Shown piece after piece: positions 46,744 to 54,663 of a stretch of DNA of 64,000 nt (positions are counted from its first letter, which is position 1; every line of letters starts with the position of its first letter). This DNA is from Thermosipho africanus Ob7 (GTDB taxonomy: Bacteria; Thermotogota; Thermotogae; Thermotogales; Fervidobacteriaceae): assembly GCF_003351105.1 (NCBI RefSeq), contig NZ_NKRG01000003.1, positions 124,001 through 188,000 of the forward strand. The letters run 5' to 3'. The position numbers and the translations under genes are program-made. The notes beneath the pieces were generated by a model, which saw only the letters and a program-made list of their open reading frames with translations, did no database searches and was not told the DNA's origin.

Positions 46744-48125
46744 AGTCTTTTTTCAGCATATTCTCTATTATCTGAGTGAACCATAACATAAGCTTTTAGT
46801 TTTGGTTCAGTTCCAGATGGTCTAACAAAAATAGATGCATCTTCAAATTCTAACTTTATAGTTTCATTAGGTTCAATATCTTTGTATCCCTTTGAATAAT
46901 CTACTATATTAGCATCAAATGGGATATTCCCTGCTTTAATTTTTTCATAAAGTTTTTTTGCAATTGAAAGTTCTTTGAATTTAAAATTCAACAATTTTTC
47001 AAAATAATATCCATATTTTTCATACAAATGATTCAATCTTTCAATTAAATCATAGTGTTTTGCAACAGATGCAATCAAAGCAGAACCTATTACTGCATCT
47101 TTGTCTCGTGCTATATCACCTGTAAGATATCCACAACTTTCCTCAAAACCAAATAAAAATTTATATCTACTTTTTTCTGCAAGATCTCCAATAAATTTAA
47201 ACCCTGTCGGAGTCTCAAATAGCTTTACTCCTTTTTCATCACATATTGGCTTTACCATATTAGTAGTAACAATAGTTTTTACAATCATCGATGATTCATC
47301 TGCATCTTTTAATAAATAATCTGCTATTAAAACTCCTACTTGATTTCCAGTAAGTCTTTTACCTTTCCAAACAACCCCCACTCTATCACAATCTGGATCA
47401 GTAGCTATTGCTAAATCTGCACCGTACTGTTTTTGATATTTATATAACAACACCAACGCTTCATCATCCTCAGGATTTGGTGTAGTAACCGTTGGAAAAT
47501 TACCATCTGGAACCATTTGTTCTTCTACTTTAATAACTTCTGCTCCCAATTTTTCTAAAACTTTAACTACAGGGAATGCACCTGTACCATGAAGAGGAGT
47601 ATAAAGTACCTTAAGACCACTCAAATCTGTAGAAATTAATTCTACTACTTTATCAATATAAACATTTAAAATATTATCTCCAACAAATTCATAATTTTCT
47701 GATAAATTTATTGGTAAATTCCAAGCGTTTTCTACATACCTTGATAATACATTAGTTACACTTGGTACTGCCTGAACTCCGTTTGAAGTATAAACTTTGT
47801 AACCATTATATTCTGGTGGATTATGACTTGCTGTAATTACAACTCCCATGTCATATTTTAGATATCTAACTGCAAACGATAAAACAGGTGTTGGTACAGG
47901 TCTATCAAAAATTTTAACTTCGTGATTATCCGCAGAAAAAACTTGAGCTGCTAATTCTGCAAATTTTCTTGAATTGTTTCGAGTATCGTATGCTATTATA
48001 ACTTTGTTAAGATTATTATCTTTCATGTAATTTGAAACACCCTTACTTGCAACCATAACAGTTTTCTCATCAAATTCTCCCTCTCTCATAACTCCACGTA
48101 TTCCACCAGTACCAAACAATATCAC
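46695..48125 (-). CDS. Phosphohexomutase (phosphoglucomutase/phosphomannomutase)
   Basis: The enzyme interconverts hexose 1- and 6-phosphates. The 476-residue protein has the catalytic serine S100 in TASHNPPEYNG, the metal loop ATDPDCDRVGV, the sugar-binding GFEESCGYLTG and the phosphate-binding VRPSGTEPKLKAYV. The specificity (glucose, mannose or glucosamine) cannot be told. The GTG start at 48125 has AGGGGGAG upstream. The 3' end overlaps the DUF2520 gene by 49 nt. Confidence 0.9.
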   Translation of the reverse strand: MILFGTGGIRGVMREGEFDEKTVMVASKGVSNYMKDNNLNKVIIAYDTRNNSRKFAELAAQVFSADNHEVKIFDRPVPTPVLSFAVRYLKYDMGVVITASHNPPEYNGYKVYTSNGVQAVPSVTNVLSRYVENAWNLPINLSENYEFVGDNILNVYIDKVVELISTDLSGLKVLYTPLHGTGAFPVVKVLEKLGAEVIKVEEQMVPDGNFPTVTTPNPEDDEALVLLYKYQKQYGADLAIATDPDCDRVGVVWKGKRLTGNQVGVLIADYLLKDADESSMIVKTIVTTNMVKPICDEKGVKLFETPTGFKFIGDLAEKSRYKFLFGFEESCGYLTGDIARDKDAVIGSALIASVAKHYDLIERLNHLYEKYGYYFEKLLNFKFKELSIAKKLYEKIKAGNIPFDANIVDYSKGYKDIEPNETIKLEFEDASIFVRPSGTEPKLKAYVMVHSDNREYAEKRLQELSDSFSSFIESMI

Positions 48126-48158
48126 TATCTTCTCCCCCTTTCGTTATTCTATTTATTT

Positions 48159-48186
48159 ATTATACATTATACATGACTACTTTCAA
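48159..48186 (-). promoter_or_regulatory. Promoter of the phosphohexomutase gene
   Basis: On the minus strand TTGAAA (48186-48181), a 16-nt spacer and TATAAT (48164-48159). The start would be near 48152, leaving a leader of about 27 nt. It is divergent from the polyamine locus. Confidence 0.65.
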
Positions 48187-48274
48187 ATAACAACTTTCCA
48201 TACGTACGGTATCAATATCAAATTTGTTACATTAAAGTTACCCTTTTTTCACACAAAAAATAGCAAAATGGTTA

Positions 48275-48323
48275 TATAATATGTTCTGTATCATAGACAT
48301 ATTTTGTTCAGTATTATAGACAT
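48275..48323 (+). promoter_or_regulatory. -10 box and repeated operator-like sites before the XRE-cupin regulator
   Basis: TATAAT at 48275-48280 (no convincing -35) is followed by two direct repeats of 19 nt: TGTTCTGTATCATAGACAT (48282-48300) and TGTTCAGTATTATAGACAT (48305-48323). They match at 17 of 19 positions and are spaced 23 bp apart. They cover the expected start point and leader, so they probably bind the regulator. Confidence 0.6.
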
Positions 48324-48339
48324 CACATGGGGTGGGATA

Positions 48340-48873
48340 TTGAAATTAGGTAAGAAAATAAAGACTTTACGCATTGCAAGGGGGTACACGCAAGAAGAGC
48401 TAGCAGACAGATGTGATCTTTCAAGGAGCTTTATTTCTCAACTCGAAAATGATCAAGTATCACCTTCAATAGACACTTTAGAAAGGATTTTAAGAGTTTT
48501 AGGTAGCGATTTAAAAACTTTCTTTTCTACAGATAAAAGACAAGAAAAGATAGTTTTTAAAGCAAGCGAAAGAGTTCCAATGTACCTGGATGAATACGGA
48601 ATAAAAGGATATATACTCATGGACAATATCGAAGATAAATCGATTGACCCGAAACTTATTGAATTAGCACCAGGTGCTGAGACAGAAGAAGAAGATCCAC
48701 ATGAAGGCGATGAATTTGGATACGTAATAAGTGGGAAGTTGGAATTAATTTTAGATGGAAAAGTATATAAAGTAAATCAAGGCGACTGTTTTTACTACTG
48801 TTCAGATAGGAAACATAAAATAAGAAATCCATATGAAAAGAGCGTAAAATTTCTCTGGATAGATATTGAATAA
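48340..48873 (+). CDS. XRE-family regulator with cupin sensor domain (PuuR-like)
   Basis: The 177-residue protein has an N-terminal XRE helix-turn-helix (residues 3-60, LGKKIKTLRIARGYTQEELADRCDLSRSFISQLEN) and a C-terminal cupin barrel (about 105-177, PHEGDEFGYVISGKLELILDG, with KVNQGDCFYYCSDRKHKIRN). This is the architecture of PuuR-type polyamine or amino-acid repressors. The TTG at 48340 has GGGGTGGG upstream; longer readings lie in the operator region. Its position at the head of the speD-speE-potDABC locus makes a polyamine-responsive regulator likely. Confidence 0.87.
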   Translation: MKLGKKIKTLRIARGYTQEELADRCDLSRSFISQLENDQVSPSIDTLERILRVLGSDLKTFFSTDKRQEKIVFKASERVPMYLDEYGIKGYILMDNIEDKSIDPKLIELAPGAETEEEDPHEGDEFGYVISGKLELILDGKVYKVNQGDCFYYCSDRKHKIRNPYEKSVKFLWIDIE

Positions 48874-48900
48874 AAAATCTTTAAAAGGGGAGGGATTGTT

Positions 48901-49293
48901 ATGAAAAGCTTAGGAAGACATATCATAGCAGAATTTTATGACTGTGACAAGGAAATTCTTGACAATGTTGAAAAAATTGAGCAATCAATGAAAAATGCAG
49001 CGTATGAAACTGGTGCTACGCTAGTTAACTCCTCATTCCATAGATTCCTCCCTTACGGAGTAAGTGGAGTAGTAGTTATATCAGAATCTCATTTAACAAT
49101 CCATACATGGCCTGAATACGGTTACGCCGCTGTAGATTTGTTTACATGTGGAGATGATGTAGATCCATGGAAGGCTTTTACATATCTTAAAGAAGTTTTG
49201 AAATCCCAAAGAGTACATGTTGTAGAACATTTAAGGGGGAAATACGACGAAATAGGAATTCCAGAAAATTCCCCGCATAAAATGGAGGTGTAA
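48901..49293 (+). CDS. speD: S-adenosylmethionine decarboxylase proenzyme
   Basis: The pyruvoyl enzyme makes decarboxylated SAM, the aminopropyl donor for spermidine. The 130-residue proenzyme has the cleavage site E62-S63 in [16 protein letters not shown]63 becomes the pyruvoyl group. H68 and C83 match the catalytic residues of the T. maritima enzyme exactly. The ATG has AGGGGAGGG upstream. It precedes speE by 2 nt. Confidence 0.96.
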   Translation: MKSLGRHIIAEFYDCDKEILDNVEKIEQSMKNAAYETGATLVNSSFHRFLPYGVSGVVVISESHLTIHTWPEYGYAAVDLFTCGDDVDPWKAFTYLKEVLKSQRVHVVEHLRGKYDEIGIPENSPHKMEV

Positions 49294-49295
49294 GT

Positions 49296-50195
49296 ATGTC
49301 CGAAAAAAAAATAATCGATGGAATGCAATATGGCTTTGTACCTAATAGACATCTCTGGTACTTTGAATATTACACTCCAGGTAATTGTGGTATTTTCATG
49401 AAAATGAATAAACATCTTTATAGTGCACAAAGTAAATATCAAAGAATAGATATTTTCGAAACGGATTTCTTTGGTAGAGTCTTTTCATTAGATGGAATTA
49501 CAATGACTACAGAAAAGGATGACTTTTTCTACCACGAAATGCTAGTTCATGTACCAATGTTCATGCATCCAAACCCAAAAAAGGTATTAGTAATTGGTGG
49601 CGGTGACGGTGGAAGTGTAAGAGAAGTATTGAAACACAAAAGTGTAGAAAAAGTTATAATGTGTGAAATTGACGAAATGGTTGTCGAAGCAGCAAAAAAA
49701 TATCTTCCTGTCACAGCTTCAAAATTGGATGACCCAAGGGTAGAACTTGTCTTTGAAGATGGTTCTCAATTTGTAAGGAATTTTAAAAATGAATTTGATG
49801 TAATTATAATTGATTCAACAGATCCAACAGCAGGTGAAGGAGGGCACCTATTTACTGAAGATTTTTACAAAGCATGTTTTGATGCTCTCAAGGAAAATGG
49901 TACTTTTTCTGCTGAATCAGAAGATTGGTTATATGATGGTGCATGGTTAAGACTTGCATATTCTAGAATAAAGAAAGTATTCCCTGTTACAAAACTATAC
50001 CTTGGATTTATGCCAACTTATCCAAGTGGTATGTGGGGTTACACATTTGCATCAAAAGGAGTTGATCCTATTAAAGATTTTGATCCTGAAAAAGTTAAGA
50101 ACTTTGGCGAAGAATTAAAATATTACAACGAAGAAATTCATAAAGCTGCATTTGCCTTGCCAACTTTCTTAAAAAAGGAATTAGAGAATTTATAA
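49296..50195 (+). CDS. speE: Polyamine aminopropyltransferase (spermidine synthase)
   Basis: Transfers an aminopropyl group from decarboxylated SAM to a diamine. The 299-residue protein has VLVIGGGDGGSVREVLKH, CEIDEMVVEAAKKYLP, the active-site IIIDSTDPTAGEGGHLFTEDFY (with Asp as general base) and an N-terminal beta domain LDGITMTTEKDDFFYHEMLVH. It is the second enzyme of the speDE pair; the amine accepted (putrescine or another) is not shown. It ends before a hairpin and the pot operon. Confidence 0.95.
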   Translation: MSEKKIIDGMQYGFVPNRHLWYFEYYTPGNCGIFMKMNKHLYSAQSKYQRIDIFETDFFGRVFSLDGITMTTEKDDFFYHEMLVHVPMFMHPNPKKVLVIGGGDGGSVREVLKHKSVEKVIMCEIDEMVVEAAKKYLPVTASKLDDPRVELVFEDGSQFVRNFKNEFDVIIIDSTDPTAGEGGHLFTEDFYKACFDALKENGTFSAESEDWLYDGAWLRLAYSRIKKVFPVTKLYLGFMPTYPSGMWGYTFASKGVDPIKDFDPEKVKNFGEELKYYNEEIHKAAFALPTFLKKELENL

Positions 50196-50220
50196 TGTAT
50201 AAATCAATTTAATAATTTGT

Positions 50221-50249
50221 TGGATGGACAAGTCGTCCATCCATTTTTA
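50221..50249 (+). terminator. Hairpin terminator or attenuator between speE and potD
   Basis: TGGATGGAC (50221-50229) pairs with GTCCATCCA (50235-50243), loop AAGTC, followed by TTTTTATTG. It lies between the biosynthesis and transport genes and may make transport expression lower than that of speDE. Confidence 0.8.
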
Positions 50250-50280
50250 TTGAAAAAATATAGTGAAGGAGGTTGAAAAA

Positions 50281-51303
50281 ATGAAAAAATTTTGGATTAC
50301 TTTAATATTAATTGCCGTCGTCGTAGTTGTTACATTTGTTGCTATTCCTAAAAAGAAAGTACTTTACATATACAACTGGGAAGAATATATTCCAGAAGAG
50401 GTAATTAAATCTTTTGAAGAAAAATACAATTGTAAAGTGGTTTACGATTCTTTTGCTTCGAATGAAGAAATGTATGCAAAAATCAAAGCTGGTGGTGGGG
50501 GATACGATATAGTTTTCCCATCGGGAGATCACGTATCAATAATGAAAAAAGAAGGTTTGTTATTAAAATTAGATCTTTCAAAAATACCTAATTTTAAATA
50601 TCTAGACAAAGAAATCCTTTCAAAAACAATTTATGATCCAAATCACGAATATAGCGTACCATACATGCTAGGATCAACAGGAATTGCTGTTAACAAAAAA
50701 TATGTTAAAGATTATGAACATTCATGGGCTATATTTGAAGATGAAAGATTGAAAGGAAAAATGACACTTCTTGACGATATGAGAGAAGTATTTGGTGGAG
50801 CATTAAAATATCTAGGGTATTCTGTTAATACAACAAATCCTAAAGAAATAGAAGAAGCAAAACAATTGATACTTAAATGGAAAAAAAATATTGTAAAATT
50901 TGATGCATCTTCATATGCAAATGGAATAGTGAATGGTGAATACTGGGTAGTTCATGGATACGGTGAAGATATATTCCAGAGAGTTCCAGAAGGTGAAGAA
51001 GATAATTTTGATTTCTTTATTCCAAAAGAAGGTGGAACTTTATGGATCGATAACATGGTTATACTCAAAGATGCAAAAAATGTTGACCTTGCATACAAAT
51101 TTATAAATCACATTCTTGATCCTAAAAATGCTGCAATAATTGCCGAATTTTTAGGACTTCCTTCACCAAATACAGAAGCAAGAAAATATATTACAAGTGA
51201 ACCTATTTATACTTTAGAAGATCTCAAAAACTGTGAATTTATAAATGATTTAGGCGATGCAATAGAATTATATAACAAAGCATGGCAAGAAATAATTATG
51301 TAA
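50281..51303 (+). CDS. potD: Spermidine/putrescine ABC transporter, substrate-binding protein
   Basis: The 340-residue protein has an N-terminal hydrophobic signal or anchor (KFWITLILIAVVVVVTFVAI) and then the PotD/PotF fold: VLYIYNWEEYIPEEVIKSFEE, the GGGGYDIVFPSGDHV motif, YMLGSTGIAVNKKYV and IDNMVILKDAKN. No cysteine for lipid attachment is seen; an uncleaved anchor is possible. ATG 50281 has AAGGAGG 8 nt upstream. It is followed by potA, potB and potC. Confidence 0.92.
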   Translation: MKKFWITLILIAVVVVVTFVAIPKKKVLYIYNWEEYIPEEVIKSFEEKYNCKVVYDSFASNEEMYAKIKAGGGGYDIVFPSGDHVSIMKKEGLLLKLDLSKIPNFKYLDKEILSKTIYDPNHEYSVPYMLGSTGIAVNKKYVKDYEHSWAIFEDERLKGKMTLLDDMREVFGGALKYLGYSVNTTNPKEIEEAKQLILKWKKNIVKFDASSYANGIVNGEYWVVHGYGEDIFQRVPEGEEDNFDFFIPKEGGTLWIDNMVILKDAKNVDLAYKFINHILDPKNAAIIAEFLGLPSPNTEARKYITSEPIYTLEDLKNCEFINDLGDAIELYNKAWQEIIM

Positions 51304-51318
51304 ATAAGGTGAAAAAGA

Positions 51319-52410
51319 ATGATAGGAAGTCACGTATCAATTAAAGGTATTAATAAATGGTTTGGAGATTTTCAAGTATTAAAAAATGTTAACCTTGAAG
51401 TCAAGAAGGGAGAATTTTTCTCCCTTCTTGGTCCTTCAGGTTGTGGTAAAACAACTCTTTTGAGAATAATAGCAGGTCTTGAAAACGCTGATGAAGGAGA
51501 TATAAAATTTGACAATGTTTCTATTCTTTCTATACCTCCTCATAAAAGACCTGTAAATACAATTTTCCAAAACTATGCACTCTTTCCACATTTAAACGTA
51601 TTTGAAAATATTGCCTTTTCACTGAGGTTAAAAAAATATTCAGAAAATGAAATTAAAGAAAAAGTTGAAAAATTACTAAATTTAATTAGATTGGAAGAAC
51701 ATGCATATAAAAAACCTAACCAACTCTCAGGTGGTCAAAGACAAAGAGTAGCCATTGCAAGAGCTCTTGCAAATGAACCAAAAGTTCTCTTACTTGACGA
51801 ACCTGTAAGTGCACTTGATGCTAAACTTAGACAGGAATTATTGATTGAGCTTGACAATCTTCACGATCAAGTTGGAATAACTTTCATATATGTAACTCAC
51901 GATCAGGCAGAAGCAATAAGCATTTCTGACCATGTTGCTGTAATGAATGAAGGAAAAATAGTGCAATATGGTACACCATATGAAATTTATGAAAGTCCCG
52001 CCGATAAATTTGTTGCAACATTTATTGGTGAGACAAACTTAATGAAAGCTATTGTTTTAGAAATTAATGAAGAATTGCTAAAGATCGAAGCACCCGGTAT
52101 AGGAGAATTCTATTGTTATAAAGATAAAGAAGTAAAGGAAAAAAATCAAATACTTCTCACCTTACGGCCTGAAAAGATTAAAATTTCTAAAAAGCCTTTA
52201 ACCGGTAAAAATGTATTTCACGGAATTATTGAAGAAGAAATTTACATGGGATATCAAACAAGATACTTTGTAAAACTTGACAATGGTTTTATTTTAAGAG
52301 TATACAAACAACATGTAAATTATCTTCTCGATGAACCTATTTTGACTTGGAAAGACGAAGTATTTGTTAGCTGGGATCCAAACGACAGTTTTATTGTTGA
52401 GGTGAACTAA
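51319..52410 (+). CDS. potA: Spermidine/putrescine ABC transporter, ATP-binding protein
   Basis: The 363-residue protein has Walker A GPSGCGKTT, the ABC signature LSGGQRQRVAIARAL, Walker B LLLDEPVSALDAKLR and switch histidine YVTHDQAEAIS. The C-terminal TOBE-like regulatory domain (about 240-360) is intact. It is the PotA-type subunit of the polyamine importer. The ATG is 15 nt after the potD stop. Confidence 0.93.
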   Translation: MIGSHVSIKGINKWFGDFQVLKNVNLEVKKGEFFSLLGPSGCGKTTLLRIIAGLENADEGDIKFDNVSILSIPPHKRPVNTIFQNYALFPHLNVFENIAFSLRLKKYSENEIKEKVEKLLNLIRLEEHAYKKPNQLSGGQRQRVAIARALANEPKVLLLDEPVSALDAKLRQELLIELDNLHDQVGITFIYVTHDQAEAISISDHVAVMNEGKIVQYGTPYEIYESPADKFVATFIGETNLMKAIVLEINEELLKIEAPGIGEFYCYKDKEVKEKNQILLTLRPEKIKISKKPLTGKNVFHGIIEEEIYMGYQTRYFVKLDNGFILRVYKQHVNYLLDEPILTWKDEVFVSWDPNDSFIVEVN

Positions 52411-52412
52411 TT

Positions 52413-53228
52413 GTGAAATACGTTTCTGGGTACAGTATATGGTTAGTTCTTTTTTTCATAGTTCCCGTTTTAATAGTCCTCAGCTTTAGTTTTATGGAAA
52501 AATCCACATATGGCGGTGTGGAATTCTCCTTTTCTTTAGAAGGTTATAAGTCACTTTTTTCCATAGGCTACTTAAAAATTTTATGGCGAAGCATATGGAT
52601 CTCACTTGTTGCAACCTTACTAACAATTTTATTAGCACTTCCTGTTGCATACTACATTGCAAATAGTAAAATAAAAGACTTATTACTTTTACTAGTTGTA
52701 ATCCCATTTTGGACAAATTCACTAATAAGAATCTATGCATGGATATTTGTTTTAGGAAATAACGGTATCATTAATCAACTTTTAAGAAAAATAGGGTTAG
52801 TAAATGACTACATACAGTTTCTTTATAATCCTTATGCAGTAATTCTAGTTATAGTCTATACTTATTTGCCGTATGCAATTATTCCACTTTTTGCTTCTAT
52901 AGATAGGCTTGAAAAATCTATATTGGAAGCTGCTTTTGACCTAGGTTGCAACAAAACTAAGGCTTTTTTCAAGGTTTTAATTCCTAATATTAAGAGTGGA
53001 CTTATTACTGCTACCTTATTTGTTTTCATACCCGCTCTTGGCTCTTATGCCATTCCAGATCTTGTTGGAGGAGTAAACTCAAAAATGATAGGAAATGAAA
53101 TTGTACGGCAGCTAACTGTAGCAAAAAATTGGCCTGCAGCCTCTGCAATCTCTTCTATATTAACTCTTGCAACACTAATTGGCGTATTACTATTTGTAAA
53201 ATCCACTCAAAAGGAAGTGCATACATGA
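52413..53228 (+). CDS. potB: Spermidine/putrescine ABC transporter, permease
   Basis: The 271-residue protein has about six transmembrane helices and the MetI-type EAA loop LEAAFDLGCNKTKAFFKVLIPNIKSGL. The VVIPFWTNSLIRIYAW stretch is typical of PotB. The GTG start at 52413 has GAGGTGA upstream. The stop overlaps the start of potC (ATGA). Confidence 0.92.
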   Translation: MKYVSGYSIWLVLFFIVPVLIVLSFSFMEKSTYGGVEFSFSLEGYKSLFSIGYLKILWRSIWISLVATLLTILLALPVAYYIANSKIKDLLLLLVVIPFWTNSLIRIYAWIFVLGNNGIINQLLRKIGLVNDYIQFLYNPYAVILVIVYTYLPYAIIPLFASIDRLEKSILEAAFDLGCNKTKAFFKVLIPNIKSGLITATLFVFIPALGSYAIPDLVGGVNSKMIGNEIVRQLTVAKNWPAASAISSILTLATLIGVLLFVKSTQKEVHT

Positions 53229-53995
53229 AACCTGGAGCACTATCAAAAACAATTACAATTTTTACTTTTGTATTCTTCTATGTACCAATCTTTATAGTTA
53301 TTCTATTTTCTTTTAACAACTCTAAGTCTCCAATATGGACAGGTTTTAGCTTGCACTGGTATAAAGAACTCTTCTTTGATTCGTACGATGTATGGAGAGC
53401 ATTTTTTAATTCTATATTAGTTGCTGTTAGCTCAAGTTTAGTAGCAACGGCTCTTGGAACTTTAGCTGCAATTGGACTTTATTGGGAAAAGTTTAGAGGT
53501 AAAAATACAATTTGGATTATTTCTTATCTTCCTCTAATAATTCCAGATATAATAATAGGTGTTTCTCTACTTATATTTTTTGTTATGATAAAGATTCGTC
53601 TTAGTTTGCTTACAATCTTTATTGCACATACTACTTTTTCTCTTTCATATGCTATGATGATTGTTTATTCAAGACTTCAAGACTTTGAATACAGCATTGT
53701 TGAAGCTGCATACGATTTGGGAGCTACAAAAAGTGTTGCATTGTATAAAGTAATAATTCCTGTGGCATTCCCTGGAATTTTAGCAGCATTTTTCATGTCT
53801 TTTACTTTGTCGATTGACGATTTTGTTATAACATTCTTTGTTGCAGGGCCTGGTTCTACAACATTACCTCTTAAAATATATTCAATGATAAGATTTGGAA
53901 TTTCACCAACAATTAACGCTATATCTACATTGCTCCTTGTTGGAACAATTGCAATTAGTCTAACAATGAAAAAATACTTAAAGTATATTTTTTAA
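53225..53995 (+). CDS. potC: Spermidine/putrescine ABC transporter, permease
   Basis: The 256-residue protein has six helices, IPDIIIGVSLLIFF, the EAA loop VEAAYDLGATKSVALYKVIIP and SLSIDDFVITFFVAGPG, all PotC/PotH-like. The start ATG 53225 has AAGGAAGTG upstream; the reading from 53129 lies inside potB. The last 18 nt overlap the convergent rsmD, and a terminator lies within rsmD. Confidence 0.92.
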   Translation: MKPGALSKTITIFTFVFFYVPIFIVILFSFNNSKSPIWTGFSLHWYKELFFDSYDVWRAFFNSILVAVSSSLVATALGTLAAIGLYWEKFRGKNTIWIISYLPLIIPDIIIGVSLLIFFVMIKIRLSLLTIFIAHTTFSLSYAMMIVYSRLQDFEYSIVEAAYDLGATKSVALYKVIIPVAFPGILAAFFMSFTLSIDDFVITFFVAGPGSTTLPLKIYSMIRFGISPTINAISTLLLVGTIAISLTMKKYLKYIF

Positions 53996-54517
53996 CTTAA
54001 ATAAATCAATCAATACATCCCCATATTTTTTTGAAGATAGCACCTCCAAATAATCAGGAGGTGTTAATTTTTCTTTTTTAGAATGCTCAACAATAAGAAT
54101 GCTATCTTCTTTTAGCACATTACCAACAAAGTTTAGTAATTCATTAACTATTCCAAGGTTAAAAGGTGGATCCATAAATACAATGTCAAATTTCTCCTTT
54201 GCACTTTTTAAAAATATCCTCGCATCTTTTTTTATTACTTTTATATTATCTTTCACATTTAAATTTTTTGCATTTTTTTCAATTGTCTTTATAGATCTTA
54301 TTGAAACATCCACAAAAAATACATTGCTTGCTCCATTACTCAAAAATTCAAACCCCACCACTCCACTACCTGCACAAAGTTCAAGAACTTTTTTTCCTTT
54401 TAAATCAAGCATACTTACAAGCGCCAACCTTACTTTCCCTGGAGTGTACCTTGTATTTGCATTTGGAACCAGTTCAATTTTTCTACCTTTTAATTCTCCG
54501 GATTCAATATATAACAA
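53978..54517 (-). CDS. rsmD: 16S rRNA (guanine966-N2)-methyltransferase RsmD
   Basis: Methylates G966 of 16S rRNA. The 179-residue protein has the N-terminal GRKIELVPNANTRYTPGKVRLALVSML, the SAM site ELCAGSGVVGFEFLSNGA, and the catalytic motif MDPPFNLG (DPPF). The start is TTG 54517, with GGGGTGA 6 nt upstream; a GTG at 54526 lies in the ribosome site. It is convergent with potC, overlapping it by 18 nt. Confidence 0.9.
   Translation of the reverse strand: MLYIESGELKGRKIELVPNANTRYTPGKVRLALVSMLDLKGKKVLELCAGSGVVGFEFLSNGASNVFFVDVSIRSIKTIEKNAKNLNVKDNIKVIKKDARIFLKSAKEKFDIVFMDPPFNLGIVNELLNFVGNVLKEDSILIVEHSKKEKLTPPDYLEVLSSKKYGDVLIDLFKLKNIL
54039..54076 (+). terminator. Terminator of the pot operon, inside antisense rsmD
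   Basis: CACCTCC (54041-54047) pairs with GGAGGTG (54057-54063), extended by one G-T and one A-T pair, 9-nt loop, followed by TAATTTTTCTTTTTT. It lies 45-80 nt after the potC stop on the plus strand. Confidence 0.7.
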
Positions 54518-54570
54518 GCAAATCACCCCTTTGCACTTATATATTTTATCAAAATTATTATTGTATTAAT

Positions 54571-54600
54571 TTGACTTATCTGTTTCATTTTTTGTATAAT
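54571..54600 (+). promoter_or_regulatory. Promoter of the oligopeptide ABC operon
   Basis: TTGACT (54571-54576), an 18-nt spacer and TATAAT (54595-54600). The start would be near 54607, with a leader of about 57 nt before the ATG at 54664. Confidence 0.75.
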
Positions 54601-54663
54601 AATAGTTGTCTTGTTACAAAAAGGTATTTTTTATTACACTTTCATAAAGGAGGGGGTCGTTTT

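Noticed and set aside
54301-54663. Longer N-terminus for the binding protein (start at 54301)
   Set aside because: It would cross the promoter at 54571-54600 and antisense rsmD and would bury the signal peptide; ATG 54664 has a strong ribosome site and a signal sequence.
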